The notes under the pieces: generated by a model
Seen by the model: only the letters and a program-made list of their open reading frames with translations
What the model was told of the DNA's origin: nothing
Databases searched by the model: none
Program-made: the position numbers and the translations under genes
Assembly (NCBI RefSeq): GCF_045689245.1
Contig: NZ_CP136865.1
Span: 3,534,001 to 3,598,000 of the forward strand
Origin: Congregibacter brevis
GTDB taxonomy: Bacteria > Pseudomonadota > Gammaproteobacteria > Pseudomonadales > Halieaceae
DNA length: 64,000 bases
Reading direction: 5' to 3'
Shown here: positions 1-7,779 of the stretch, piece after piece
Numbering within the stretch: position 1 is the first letter of the stretch
How the letters are laid out: each line of letters opens with the position of its first letter

Positions 1-633
1 CCCTTGAGCACCATCAACGGCTACCGACTCCACTCGCTGATGCGCGAAGACCGAGACTGCGGTGCTTTGTCCACCCACGATCGCCTCGGCAGAGACACGA
101 TAAGTCCCCGGCGGCGCTAGTTCGCCTTGAGCGTTGCGACCATCCCAGCGCACCGGCAACTGCCCACCCTGAGAGGGAGGCAGTGCAGCGCTGTAAACGA
201 GGCGCCCCGTCATGTCTTGTACAAAGAAGCTACCGCCAGCGTTACTGGATCCAAACTCCACCGTGGCGTCCAGCGCATATTCCATTTCGCCCTGGGCATT
301 AGGCACTTCCGCCAATTCACCGAGATTGCTCTCTGTGGTTACGCTACGACCTACCAAGGCTGCCGCCTGCAAGCCCTGGCCTCCGGTCAAGGCGCTACTT
401 AAACCGGCGAAATTCGCATTCAACTCATCAATCCCAGACACAGTGCCAAACTGCGCCAGCTGCCCCATCATGTCTGCGTTATCGTTGGGCTTTGTGGGAT
501 CCTGATTTTCGAGCTCGGCCACCATCAGCTCGAGAAAGTCCTGAGCATCCATGTCCTCGATAGAGTTTGCGGACTCATTTCCGAGCGGCGTGGAGGACGG
601 GAATAGTTCGTTGATTGATGTTAGAGAATCCAT
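1..633 (-). CDS. flgD: Flagellar hook assembly protein FlgD (hook cap scaffold), 3' end cut by the window edge
   Basis: The open frame runs from an ATG at 633 to position 1 without a stop, giving 211 residues. The protein has the FlgD layout: a low-complexity N-terminus, the conserved segment MDAQDFLELMVAELENQDP near residues 28-46, and an Ig-like/FlgD-Tudor region with RWDGRNAQGE and PPGTYRVSA further on. FlgD caps the growing hook outside the cell and is shed when the hook is complete. It follows flgB and flgC on the same strand, the usual rod/hook order. Family identity is secure; the missing C-terminus lies beyond the window. Confidence 0.93.
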   Translation of the reverse strand, partial: MDSLTSINELFPSSTPLGNESANSIEDMDAQDFLELMVAELENQDPTKPNDNADMMGQLAQFGTVSGIDELNANFAGLSSALTGGQGLQAAALVGRSVTTESNLGELAEVPNAQGEMEYALDATVEFGSSNAGGSFFVQDMTGRLVYSAALPPSQGGQLPVRWDGRNAQGELAPPGTYRVSAEAIVGGQSTAVSVFAHQRVESVAVDGAQG

Positions 634-657
634 GCTTCGTCGTTACTCCGAATTCAG

Positions 658-1080
658 TTATCGGCCAAGGGTGAGCGTTCGCAGAATGAGCTGCTTCGCG
701 GTATTCATCGCTTCGATGTTGTCCTGATAGGAGCGCGAGGCCTCCATCATGTTGGTCATCTCTTCCACACTGTTAATAGCGGGGCGATAGATGAAGCCCT
801 CGTCGTCAGCCATGGGGTGCGAGGGCACGTATTCTTTGACCGCGGGCAAGTCAGATTGCATAACACCGGAAACACGGACGCCAGAAACCGCGTCCATACC
901 GTTTCCTGCTGTCAATTCGTTGAGCATGGTCTCGAACACCGGGTATTGAGCTCGGTAGGTTTCTTCAGCGCTACTGCTTACGGCATTGGCGTTGGCGAGA
1001 TTGCTGGAGATGGTGTTGAGACGCGTGCTTTGCGCATCCAGTGATGTGGCCGCGACACTAATGGCGTTAAACAGACTCAT
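658..1080 (-). CDS. flgC: Flagellar proximal rod protein FlgC
   Basis: A protein of 140 residues, a little longer than the E. coli protein. The N-terminal heptad segment (SLDAQSTRLNTISSNLANAN, residues 13-32) and the C-terminal helix (ASRSYQDNIEAMNTAKQLIL) are the two conserved ends of rod/hook axial proteins, which pair as a coiled coil. FlgC forms part of the proximal rod in the periplasm. It lies between flgB and flgD on the minus strand, with 62 bp to flgB and 24 bp to flgD, so the three are probably one transcript. Confidence 0.95.
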   Translation of the reverse strand: MSLFNAISVAATSLDAQSTRLNTISSNLANANAVSSSAEETYRAQYPVFETMLNELTAGNGMDAVSGVRVSGVMQSDLPAVKEYVPSHPMADDEGFIYRPAINSVEEMTNMMEASRSYQDNIEAMNTAKQLILRTLTLGR

Positions 1081-1142
1081 AGTTCGATACTCGGTGAGAG
1101 TGCAGTACTCGTTGATTGTGCGTTGCTCATAGCAGTCACTCC

Positions 1143-1535
1143 TTAAACCTGTCCGCGGATAGCTGTGCGCAGTGCATTAATGCGGCCATCCAGCAGATTG
1201 AGGCTCGCCTGATAACGGATCGCGTTGTCCATGAAGGCAGCGTGCTCTCGTTGCGACTCCACAGTGTTCCCATCGAGGCTCGGCTGTGACGGCACTCGAT
1301 ACATCGGCTCGGCACTTCCCGGATCGCCCGCGGCGCTCATGTGTGCTGCGTGGGTTCGAGTCATACCCTCCTGCTGCCCACCCGCCTGACGCATGGCCGC
1401 TGCAAAGTCGATATCTCTGGCTTTGAACCCGGGAGTGTCCGAGTTAGCGATGTTGGCCGACAGCAATTCCGTCTTTTGGGCCCTGAGCGCCAGAACCTGT
1501 GGAGATATGCCGAGAGCGCTGTCTAGTCCTGCCAT
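1143..1535 (-). CDS. flgB: Flagellar basal-body rod protein FlgB
   Basis: The rod protein signature LLSANIANSDTPGFKARDID is present near the N-terminus, as is a C-terminal helix typical of proximal rod subunits. I chose the ATG at 1535 (MAGLDSALG, 130 residues) over an in-frame ATG at 1568. It aligns with E. coli FlgB (MLDKLDAAL), has a GGTAGGA ribosome-binding site, and lies downstream of a sigma-54 promoter at 1572-1587. The start predicted from that promoter, about 1562, would fall after the 1568 codon. First gene of the flgBCD transcript. Confidence 0.93.
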   Translation of the reverse strand: MAGLDSALGISPQVLALRAQKTELLSANIANSDTPGFKARDIDFAAAMRQAGGQQEGMTRTHAAHMSAAGDPGSAEPMYRVPSQPSLDGNTVESQREHAAFMDNAIRYQASLNLLDGRINALRTAIRGQV

Positions 1536-1571
1536 TTTCCTACCGTCCATAAAGTGTTCTGCATACATCCA

Positions 1572-1587
1572 TTCAAAGACCGTGCCA
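1572..1587 (-). promoter_or_regulatory. Sigma-54 (RpoN) type promoter of flgBCD
   Basis: On the minus strand TGGCAC (1587-1582) is followed by five bases and TTGAA (1576-1572). The GG and the -12 G are exactly 12 bases apart, as sigma-54 needs; only the C of the -12 GC is replaced. Predicted start is near 1562, leaving a leader of about 27 bases to the flgB ATG at 1535. Rod genes of polar flagellates such as Pseudomonas and Vibrio are commonly RpoN-dependent. Confidence 0.65.
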
Positions 1588-1724
1588 TAACTTTTTTACT
1601 ATTAAATACAATAACTTAAGTTTATTCTGATGAGGCAAGAAGCGGCAATTTGCCACCTCGGCGGCAAGCATTGCCGTTGCCGTAGGTACTGAGTGTCCTC
1701 GATTGCCACCTCTCTTTTTGGTGG

Positions 1725-1740
1725 TGGCATGAAATCTGCT
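1725..1740 (+). promoter_or_regulatory. Probable sigma-54 promoter of flgA
   Basis: TGGCAT at 1725-1730, five bases, then CTGCT at 1736-1740. The GG and GC dinucleotides are 12 bases apart, matching the -24/-12 geometry with one mismatch in each box. The expected start near 1750 lies 35 bases upstream of the flgA ATG. The box overlaps the right arm of a TGCCACC/GGTGGCA inverted repeat. It faces away from the flgB promoter. Confidence 0.5.
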
Positions 1741-1784
1741 GCAGAGGCTCCAGACACAATTTAACGGCTGGAAGCGTCAGATAA

Positions 1785-2543
1785 ATGACAGTTGTACTCA
1801 GAAAACGCGTAGCAAAGCATATAGACAGGCCGGTGCTCAGGCGCCGGGTCGGCGCCATCGTACTCTGCACGGCGTTTTTCTCAGGCGCGGTTCCGGCTGC
1901 GACCTCCGGTGCAACCCAACCTCACGACGACATTCTGAATGTCGTGGAATTTGCGGCGTTACAAGCGGCATCAGAGCAAGGACTTGATCAGGTTGAAGTT
2001 CGCGTACGCCCGCTAGATCAGCGCCTTAGACCAGCACTGTGCGATCGGGATCTCGAGATAGTTCGCCCCCACAATGGTCGTGTACTTGGCCCCGTAAGCT
2101 ACGGCGTACGATGCAGCGGCAACGTACCCTGGACGCTCTATCTTCGCGCTGAAGTTAGCGCCTCTCTGGAGCTACCGGTCCTCACCAAAGCGCTGCCGCG
2201 AGGGACTATCCTCGCCCCCGACGACCTGAAAATGGTCACCCGCCGTATAAAGACTCAGGCAGCCGATGTAATCATCGATCCCGAGCTAGCGGTCGGCATG
2301 GAGCTCAAAAGACCACTGTCAGCCGGGTCCACCTTACGCCACGGTCATGTTGACCTGCCGGAACTCGTGACCCGGGGCCAGATGGTGACGCTTGTTGCAG
2401 GGGGCTCAGGCATCGAAGTACGCATGCAAGGCAAGGCCATGGGCAGCGGCGCTCAAGGAGATCGCCTGCTGGTGACCAACCTAACGTCAGGTAAGCGCGT
2501 TGAGGGGCTGGTACTCTCCGACGGCAGCGTGCGAATACCGTGA
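1785..2543 (+). CDS. flgA: Flagella basal body P-ring formation protein FlgA
   Basis: The 252-residue protein starts with a basic segment and a hydrophobic stretch (VGAIVLCTAFFSGAVPA, about residues 22-38) that reads as a Sec signal peptide. The C-terminal half carries the SAF-like/FlgA domain with LTKALPRGTILAPDDLKMV and the closing GKRVEGLVLSDGSVRI. FlgA is the periplasmic chaperone that helps FlgI assemble the P-ring around the rod. It is divergent from flgB and leads into flgM and flgN, the gene order seen in Pseudomonas and Vibrio. Confidence 0.93.
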   Translation: MTVVLRKRVAKHIDRPVLRRRVGAIVLCTAFFSGAVPAATSGATQPHDDILNVVEFAALQAASEQGLDQVEVRVRPLDQRLRPALCDRDLEIVRPHNGRVLGPVSYGVRCSGNVPWTLYLRAEVSASLELPVLTKALPRGTILAPDDLKMVTRRIKTQAADVIIDPELAVGMELKRPLSAGSTLRHGHVDLPELVTRGQMVTLVAGGSGIEVRMQGKAMGSGAQGDRLLVTNLTSGKRVEGLVLSDGSVRIP

Positions 2544-2596
2544 TGGAGCTCTCAAGCCTCGCTGATAGGTACAGCAGTTTAAAGTGCTCGATGTGC

Positions 2597-2623
2597 TAAA
2601 CTTTTGACGCTTTCGGTCGCTAT
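2597..2623 (+). promoter_or_regulatory. Possible sigma-28 (FliA) promoter of flgM
   Basis: TAAA at 2597-2600, exactly 15 bases, then GTCGCTAT at 2616-2623, which matches the FliA -10 consensus GCCGATAA at five of eight positions. The site lies 70 bp upstream of the flgM start. A FliA promoter on flgM would give the usual autoregulation of the anti-sigma factor. The -10 match is only moderate. Confidence 0.4.
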
Positions 2624-2692
2624 ATAGACCAGAAGCAACGTGTGTATCGCGTCCCTCTTCAAAATCGAGGAATGCAACCGGATGGAAGGGCA

Positions 2693-3004
2693 ATGAACCC
2701 CGTAGAAGGCAACGTCAATATTCGACAGACCCGCAGCGACACCGATCAGGTAAGTCGTCGTGGATCTGCTGTGGACGGCGCCAAGACTAACGAGTCTCAA
2801 CCCAGCGTCGCCAGCGGCGAGTCCGTCTCTATCACTAGTACTGCGTCGGAACTGCTGTCCCTGGAAAATCAGTTACGCGAATTGCCGGGCATCGATCAGG
2901 CACGCGTAGACACTATTCGCGAGGCCATCAGTAACGGCAGCTACGAGGTGGATCCTGCCCGTATCGTAGACAGCCTGCTCCAAAGCGAAGCCGATCTCGG
3001 TTAG
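2693..3004 (+). CDS. flgM: Anti-sigma-28 factor FlgM
   Basis: A 103-residue protein with a disordered polar N-terminus and the FlgM C-terminal helices (ELPGIDQARVDTIREAISNG, then YEVDPARIVDSLLQSE) that bind FliA. The ATG at 2693 is preferred over an upstream GTG at 2642. It follows GGAAGGG and gives an N-terminus (MNPVEGN) like known FlgM proteins, although the spacing to the ribosome-binding site is short. FlgM holds sigma-28 inactive until it is exported through the finished hook. flgN follows directly. Confidence 0.88.
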   Translation: MNPVEGNVNIRQTRSDTDQVSRRGSAVDGAKTNESQPSVASGESVSITSTASELLSLENQLRELPGIDQARVDTIREAISNGSYEVDPARIVDSLLQSEADLG

Positions 3005-3025
3005 ATCACGAGAATCAAGCCGCGC

Positions 3026-3499
3026 ATGAGCGCCGACTCCACAAACCTCCGCACGCTTTTACAAGCCGAATTGGGCACTCTCAAAGCCCTCCAAGAAGCA
3101 CTATCGGCTGAGTATCAGGCGCTCATCAGTAACGCTGTTGACGAACTTGAGGCCGCGATCGCGGCGAAGAACGACGCTGTGGCAGCGCATCAATCCCAGC
3201 AGCAACAGCGCTTAGCATGGATGCGTGGATTGGGATTGGGGGCCGAAAGTTCGCTGAGTGATCTCATCACTCACTGCAAGGGCGACAAATCTGATGAGCA
3301 GCTTAGAGATGAACTCGCCGAGATTGCCACCCAGTGTCAGGAAAGCAATCGGCGCAACGGAGGCCTCATCCTCCGCCTGCAGGAACGCACCCGAGGTGCT
3401 CTGGATGTGCTGCGCCAGGAGGACGGCGGCGCCGATCTGTATTCGCTCAGCGGATCACGGGAGCACCAAAGCGATGGACGCACCCTAGGTAAAGCATAG
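3026..3499 (+). CDS. flgN: Flagellar export chaperone FlgN
   Basis: A 157-residue, mostly helical, glutamine-rich cytoplasmic protein. The N-terminal helix (LRTLLQAELGTLKALQEALS) and the segment VDELEAAIAAKNDAV followed by a long coil are typical of FlgN, which chaperones the hook-filament junction proteins FlgK and FlgL. Sequence conservation in the family is low, so the call rests on helical pattern, length and its place 21 bp after flgM. A weak hairpin with a short T run (3581-3597) may end the transcript. Confidence 0.82.
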   Translation: MSADSTNLRTLLQAELGTLKALQEALSAEYQALISNAVDELEAAIAAKNDAVAAHQSQQQQRLAWMRGLGLGAESSLSDLITHCKGDKSDEQLRDELAEIATQCQESNRRNGGLILRLQERTRGALDVLRQEDGGADLYSLSGSREHQSDGRTLGKA

Positions 3500-3609
3500 C
3501 TTCGCTCCACACCACCCACACTGCCACCCGAAAACGGTAAGACCTCAGATCTACCCCCTGCCAGTTATCTGACAACAGTCCCGATTTATCGGATTTTTGA
3601 CGCCAATCA

Positions 3610-3629
3610 TGCGACAGATTCTTGTCGCA
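3610..3629 (+). promoter_or_regulatory. Perfect inverted repeat, candidate enhancer site upstream of a sigma-54 promoter
   Basis: TGCGACA and TGTCGCA flank a six-base spacer, giving a perfect 7-bp inverted repeat. It lies about 97 bp before the -24 box at 3706, where sigma-54 activators usually bind. It could serve a FleQ/FlrC-type enhancer-binding protein or another dimeric regulator. No protein is assigned from the sequence alone. Confidence 0.4.
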
Positions 3630-3705
3630 AACGGTGCCACTGAATAAAATTTCCCCAAATTCTCAAAAAAACCCGCCAAAAGCGCCTAAAGTCTAAAAAA
3701 ATAAC

Positions 3706-3721
3706 TGGCACACTGCTTGCT
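3706..3721 (+). promoter_or_regulatory. Near-perfect sigma-54 (RpoN) promoter of the GGDEF gene
   Basis: TGGCAC at 3706-3711, five bases, then TTGCT at 3717-3721, a full match to the -24/-12 consensus with correct 12-base GG-GC spacing. The predicted start is near 3731, about 49 bp before the ATG at 3780. It is the best RpoN site in the window and ties the cyclase to the flagellar or another RpoN regulon. Confidence 0.8.
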
Positions 3722-3779
3722 AGTACAGTCTTGACGCAAACAACGACGGTTTTAATCCGGCGGCGACGAGGCCAAAGCA

Positions 3780-4739
3780 ATGAAGAAAGTCATTCCTCTT
3801 CACAGCAAGATCGACAACGAACAGCTACCGACGACGAGTACAGCAGCGTCCGTGTCGACGAGCGAGGCTATCGCCGAACAGCCGGGCCGCTGGAATGAGG
3901 GCGCGGAACAACAATTACTCCTAATGCAGCGCGTGATCGGCAACAACAATGTCGAATCAATCATCTCGATATTCTACAGCTGGTGTGCTGATCTCGGTCT
4001 CGCGGAAGGAATGACCTACGAGACCTTGGGTGAAGTCGATAACATCCGGCTTGGTAACCGACGTCATCACAGCGCCAATTACACTCTCGTCCTCGACAAG
4101 ACGGACTTAGGCAGAGTCTCCCTCTGTCGTCGCGAGCGCTTTAGTGAAAGTGAGCTACTGGCCATAGAGCAAGCCCTTGGCATTATCGCTCGTTGCCTTC
4201 GCACAGCCATCGATTATCAAACCCTTGAAGCATTGGTAACACAAGACCCGTTGACCGGCTTTGGCAACCGCCTGTCGCTAAAGACCTGGATCGAGCGCGA
4301 GATGTCGCGAACCCGACGTCACAACAGCCCCCTGTCATTAATGATGATTGACGTCGATCATTTCAAGAAGATCAACGACACACTAGGGCACCTTGGCGGT
4401 GACCATATCCTCAGAACCATTGCCAACGCCTTCAAAAAGAGCATGCGAGGCTCGGACCTTCTGTTTCGCTATGGCGGTGATGAATTCACAATCCTGCTAC
4501 CCCACACCGACGCGGAAGGCGCGCACGAAGCCGCCAAACAAATTCGTGAGAACCTAAAGAGCATCACGAACGAGGAATTCGGGCTAGATGATGCTGATGA
4601 TGCCCTGCGGCCTGACGTGAGCATTGGCATCGCCGGCTATCAAGCGGGAGACACTGAAAACACTTTGCTTCAACGCGCCGATACACACCTGTATCACGCC
4701 AAGGCCAATGGTCGCGGAGCCGTATGCAGCAACGTGTAA
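3780..4739 (+). CDS. Diguanylate cyclase, GGDEF domain with intact active site and I-site
   Basis: 319 residues. The C-terminal GGDEF domain (about 150-315) has the start motif DPLTGFGNR, the metal-binding segment MMIDVDHFKKIND (188-200) and the active site RYGGDEF (GGDEF at 232-236). An RGSD at 223-226, five residues before it, fits the RxxD inhibitory site that binds the product. Residues 45-140 could be a small GAF-like sensor, but no cofactor residues are recognised. No membrane segment or signal peptide is seen, so it is predicted cytoplasmic. It should make cyclic di-GMP. Its sigma-54 promoter and place after flgN suggest a role in motility control; the next gene overlaps its 3' end. 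Confidence 0.92.
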   Translation: MKKVIPLHSKIDNEQLPTTSTAASVSTSEAIAEQPGRWNEGAEQQLLLMQRVIGNNNVESIISIFYSWCADLGLAEGMTYETLGEVDNIRLGNRRHHSANYTLVLDKTDLGRVSLCRRERFSESELLAIEQALGIIARCLRTAIDYQTLEALVTQDPLTGFGNRLSLKTWIEREMSRTRRHNSPLSLMMIDVDHFKKINDTLGHLGGDHILRTIANAFKKSMRGSDLLFRYGGDEFTILLPHTDAEGAHEAAKQIRENLKSITNEEFGLDDADDALRPDVSIGIAGYQAGDTENTLLQRADTHLYHAKANGRGAVCSNV

Positions 4740-5137
4740 ACAATCTTTGGCTTAGTGAGCAACTCATCGAGGCCGTCGCCTCACGGCCAGTGGTCAACGA
4801 AAGCTCCACCCTTAACGCTATAGACAGCCACGCACCCAAGCAGGCAGTACTGCACTCGACCAGTCAGAGCCACCGAAAAATGTGGCAGCACCTGGCCACA
4901 GCGCTGCTTCTCATCGGCAGCGCAGCTTTCAGCTATCTCGCCTGGAGTCAGTCCGAGTTAATGGGCGTAAATCAGCCAACTTTCGGAGCTGTTGTGGATC
5001 TTGCCGGTGAAAACGTGCCGAGAGACATATCCCCCGGCGCGCAGTCCATCGATCGATCCCAGGTAAACGAATTGCGGGTAAAAAACCGAGACCTACAACT
5101 TCGAATCGCGGAGCTCGAAACAGCCTTGAGCGAGTAA
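4724..5137 (+). CDS. Small single-pass membrane protein with C-terminal coiled coil, unknown function
   Basis: 137 residues; no family recognised. The start overlaps the end of the cyclase by 16 bp, with a GGAG four bases upstream, so translation is probably coupled. A polar N-terminus (1-52) leads into one hydrophobic segment (LATALLLIGSAAFSYLAW, 57-74), then a linker and a terminal heptad-like helix (VNELRVKNRDLQLRIAELE, 114-132). The pattern suggests an inner-membrane protein that oligomerises through its C-terminus. It may anchor or modulate the cyclase, but only gene order supports this. The 3' end is built from an 18-bp tandem repeat that runs past the stop. Confidence 0.6.
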   Translation: MQQRVNNLWLSEQLIEAVASRPVVNESSTLNAIDSHAPKQAVLHSTSQSHRKMWQHLATALLLIGSAAFSYLAWSQSELMGVNQPTFGAVVDLAGENVPRDISPGAQSIDRSQVNELRVKNRDLQLRIAELETALSE

Positions 5138-5180
5138 ACAGCCCTGAGCGAGTGAACAGCCTTGAGCGGGTGAACAGTCC
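5119..5180. repeat. 18-bp tandem repeat spanning a stop codon
   Basis: The unit AACAGCCTTGAGCGAGTA occurs at 5119, 5137 and 5155 with one or two changes per copy, and breaks down after 5173. Because 18 is a multiple of three, each copy repeats the gene's last codons TALSE and a stop (TAA, TGA, TGA in turn). Only the first copy is translated. Confidence 0.85.
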
Positions 5181-6290
5181 CTAGAGCAAAGAACCTAACA
5201 TCTCTTTCCGAAACGGCACCAATCCCGCGTTATCACCCTCGCGAACTTTGTTCGCCCAGTCTGGATTCGCAAGCATCGCTCGTCCGACCGCCACCAGATC
5301 AAATTCATCAGCATCCAGCCGCGCGATCAGGTTATCTAGTGATGCTGTCTCGGCCTCTCTAAAGCCCGTCTCACCCGGCGTAGGAATAAAATCAGCGTTC
5401 AAACCAACACTGCCTACCGTAATTGTGGGCTTACCGGTGATCTTCTTGGTCCAGCCTGCAAGATTGAGATCTGACCCTTCAAACTCTGGCTCCCAAAAAC
5501 GACGCTGGGAACAATGAAAGATATCCACACCCGCTTCTGATAGCGGCGTCAAAAACTGTTCCAGCGCTTCCGGTGTCTCCACAAGGCGGGCGCTGTAGTC
5601 CTGTTGTTTCCACTGAGACCAACGCAGCGCGATTGGGAAGTCAGGCCCCACAGCAGCGCGGCAGGCTGCAATAATTTCGCAGGCAAAACGTCCTCGGTTA
5701 TCCAAAGACCCCGCATAGTGATCGTCCCGCTGGTTTGTGCCCTCCCAGAAAAACTGGTCGATCAGATAACCATGAGCGCCGTGCAGTTCGATGGCATCAA
5801 ACCCGCATGCCTGAGCATCCCGTGCAGCATCAGCAAAGGCCTTAACAACGTCGCGTATGTCTTCTTGGGTCATCACATGGCATCGGACTTTTCCGGGAAC
5901 TCCCATCCCCGATGGTGCATATCCCGGCACGTCGCCTTCGGGTGGCGTACCCGCGCGGCGTACACCGCCGACATGCCACAGCTGGGGTGCGATTTTTCCA
6001 CCTTCGGCGTGTACGGCTTCAGCAACCCTCTTCCATCCTGCAAGACGTTCTTCGCCCCAGAAGTAAGGCACATCTGGATACCCGCTCGCGGCGATATGAT
6101 TGACACAGGTGCCTTCAGTAAAAATCAATCCTGTTCCACCTGCAGCATGGCGTCGATAATATTCCACAACATCGTCGTTAGGTACGTTCCCGGGTGACAT
6201 ACTACGAGTCATCGGCGCCATCACAATGCGATTGGGAAGCTCAAGCTTGCCCAGAGTGAACGGCTGAAAAAGGATGCTGTTATCTGACAT
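5181..6290 (-). CDS. NADH:flavin oxidoreductase of the Old Yellow Enzyme family
   Basis: 369 residues from the ATG at 6290, which has GGAG six bases upstream; an in-frame ATG at 6422 would add an unlike N-terminus. The FMN-barrel start (LFQPFTLGKLELPNRIVMAP, 7-26) and the active-site run ELHGAHGYLIDQF (168-180) are present. His170, His173 and Tyr175 match the substrate-binding pair and tyrosine of PETN reductase-like enzymes. TNQRDDHYAGSLDNR follows. The family uses FMN and NAD(P)H to reduce activated C=C bonds; the substrate here is unknown. Divergent from the CRY-DASH gene. Confidence 0.88.
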   Translation of the reverse strand: MSDNSILFQPFTLGKLELPNRIVMAPMTRSMSPGNVPNDDVVEYYRRHAAGGTGLIFTEGTCVNHIAASGYPDVPYFWGEERLAGWKRVAEAVHAEGGKIAPQLWHVGGVRRAGTPPEGDVPGYAPSGMGVPGKVRCHVMTQEDIRDVVKAFADAARDAQACGFDAIELHGAHGYLIDQFFWEGTNQRDDHYAGSLDNRGRFACEIIAACRAAVGPDFPIALRWSQWKQQDYSARLVETPEALEQFLTPLSEAGVDIFHCSQRRFWEPEFEGSDLNLAGWTKKITGKPTITVGSVGLNADFIPTPGETGFREAETASLDNLIARLDADEFDLVAVGRAMLANPDWANKVREGDNAGLVPFRKEMLGSLL

Positions 6291-6474
6291 AGAAACTCCG
6301 TAATAGGGGCTGAAAGAAGGGGATGAGGCGCTACTATCCACACTTACTACCGGCAGGCAGGTAAGCCTGTAAACCCGATTCCCGGCGCGCGAAGCGTAGC
6401 CCAGCGATGCTGCAATTGCCATCTAAGCAGCGCAAAGCTGCGTATCAAGTTCTGTATTCTGAAGTGACCCACGC

Positions 6475-7779
6475 ATGCGCGCTATCTACTGGTTTCGCAA
6501 CGATTTGCGACTACACGATCACCCCGGACTCGTTGCCGCCGCCCAGGCAGACGAGCTCCTGCTGGTCTATTTGTGGCCACTCCAGCGCCCCTGGTGCAAC
6601 ACGCAGGGGATGGGCGAGCAGCGAGAGCGTTTTATTACCGAGAGCTTAATTGCTCTCCATGAAGATCTTCAGCCCCTGGGACAAAAGCTCCTTGTGCTGC
6701 AAGGGTCTCCAGAGCTGGTCATACCCGACCTCATCAGGGACTACGCGATCGATGAGATACATGCCAGTAAGTGCGCGGGAAGTTACGAAACACGCGCTAT
6801 CAGGGTGCTGCGAGATCGCCTAGACATCCCCGTGCTGGAACACTCGGGGAACACGCTCTTTAATCCAGCAGATATTGCTGAAGTATGCCCGGAGCTCCCC
6901 GACAGCTTTTCGCCCTTTCGACGGAAAGTAGAAAAGCATCTTAGCCCTGTTGCGCCGACCAGAGATTTACCGCAACTCCCGAAGCCACCCGCGGTGGCGT
7001 TTCATCGTATTCCCGAAGCACGCACCAAAGCGCCTCTGGGTCTTCCCCTGCGCGGCGGACGAAGTGCCGGACAGCGCCGCTTGCGACAGTTCATTGATAG
7101 CGGCGACCTGCGGATCTACAAGGAAACGCGAAATTGCCTCGATCCGATGGAGGGAAGCTCCACTCTATCTCCATGGCTTTCCCTCGGCTGCCTTTCTGCG
7201 CGGGAAGTAGCTGCGTCAGTTCAAGAACACGAAGAAGAGGCTGGCGCCAACGAATCTACCTACTGGATGGTATTCGAACTGTTGTGGCGCGAGTATTTCT
7301 TCCACCGAGCAATTCGAGATGGCGTAGCGCTTTTTCGTCATGGCGGACACCAGGGCGCGGTATCGCGATGCACTTTCGAACCCCGGAATTTCGCACGCTG
7401 GTGCGCAGGCGACACAAACCATCCCCTGGTCAATGCACTCATGCATCAGCTCGTTGCTACAGGATGGATGAGCAATCGTGGACGCCAAATTGCCGCAAGC
7501 TGTCTGATACATGATTTTGGCATCGACTGGCGCTACGGCGCTGCGTTCTTCGAAAAACATCTCATCGACTATGACGTGGGTAGTAACTACGGAAACTGGC
7601 AATATATTGCCGGCGTTGGCGCCGACCCACGGGGTGGCCGCGCGTTCAACATAGAGAAACAAACCGCAGCCTACGATCCAGAGGGCGTCTTCGTGGCCAA
7701 ATGGGATGGTCAGCGACCAACACAGCCCATGTACGTGACGGATGCCGCGGACTGGCCCATCACGCCATCAGGATCATGA
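6475..7779 (+). CDS. Cryptochrome DASH / photolyase family flavoprotein
   Basis: 434 residues. The N-terminal photolyase Rossmann domain begins IYWFRNDLRLHDHPGL. The C-terminal FAD domain contains FELLWREYFF, WMSNRGRQIAASCLIHDFGI and IDYDVGSNYGNWQYIAGVG followed by DPRGGRAFNI, the arrangement typical of CRY-DASH. Family members repair cyclobutane pyrimidine dimers in single-stranded or looped DNA under blue light and may also signal. The stop overlaps the start of a DUF2256 gene (ATGA), and an iron-sulfur photolyase lies convergently after that. The ribosome-binding site is weak. Confidence 0.92.
   Translation: MRAIYWFRNDLRLHDHPGLVAAAQADELLLVYLWPLQRPWCNTQGMGEQRERFITESLIALHEDLQPLGQKLLVLQGSPELVIPDLIRDYAIDEIHASKCAGSYETRAIRVLRDRLDIPVLEHSGNTLFNPADIAEVCPELPDSFSPFRRKVEKHLSPVAPTRDLPQLPKPPAVAFHRIPEARTKAPLGLPLRGGRSAGQRRLRQFIDSGDLRIYKETRNCLDPMEGSSTLSPWLSLGCLSAREVAASVQEHEEEAGANESTYWMVFELLWREYFFHRAIRDGVALFRHGGHQGAVSRCTFEPRNFARWCAGDTNHPLVNALMHQLVATGWMSNRGRQIAASCLIHDFGIDWRYGAAFFEKHLIDYDVGSNYGNWQYIAGVGADPRGGRAFNIEKQTAAYDPEGVFVAKWDGQRPTQPMYVTDAADWPITPSGS

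Noticed and set aside
1622..1870. 82-residue minus-strand frame between flgB and flgA
   Set aside because: It runs through both sigma-54 promoters and the flgA signal peptide and has no recognisable sequence.
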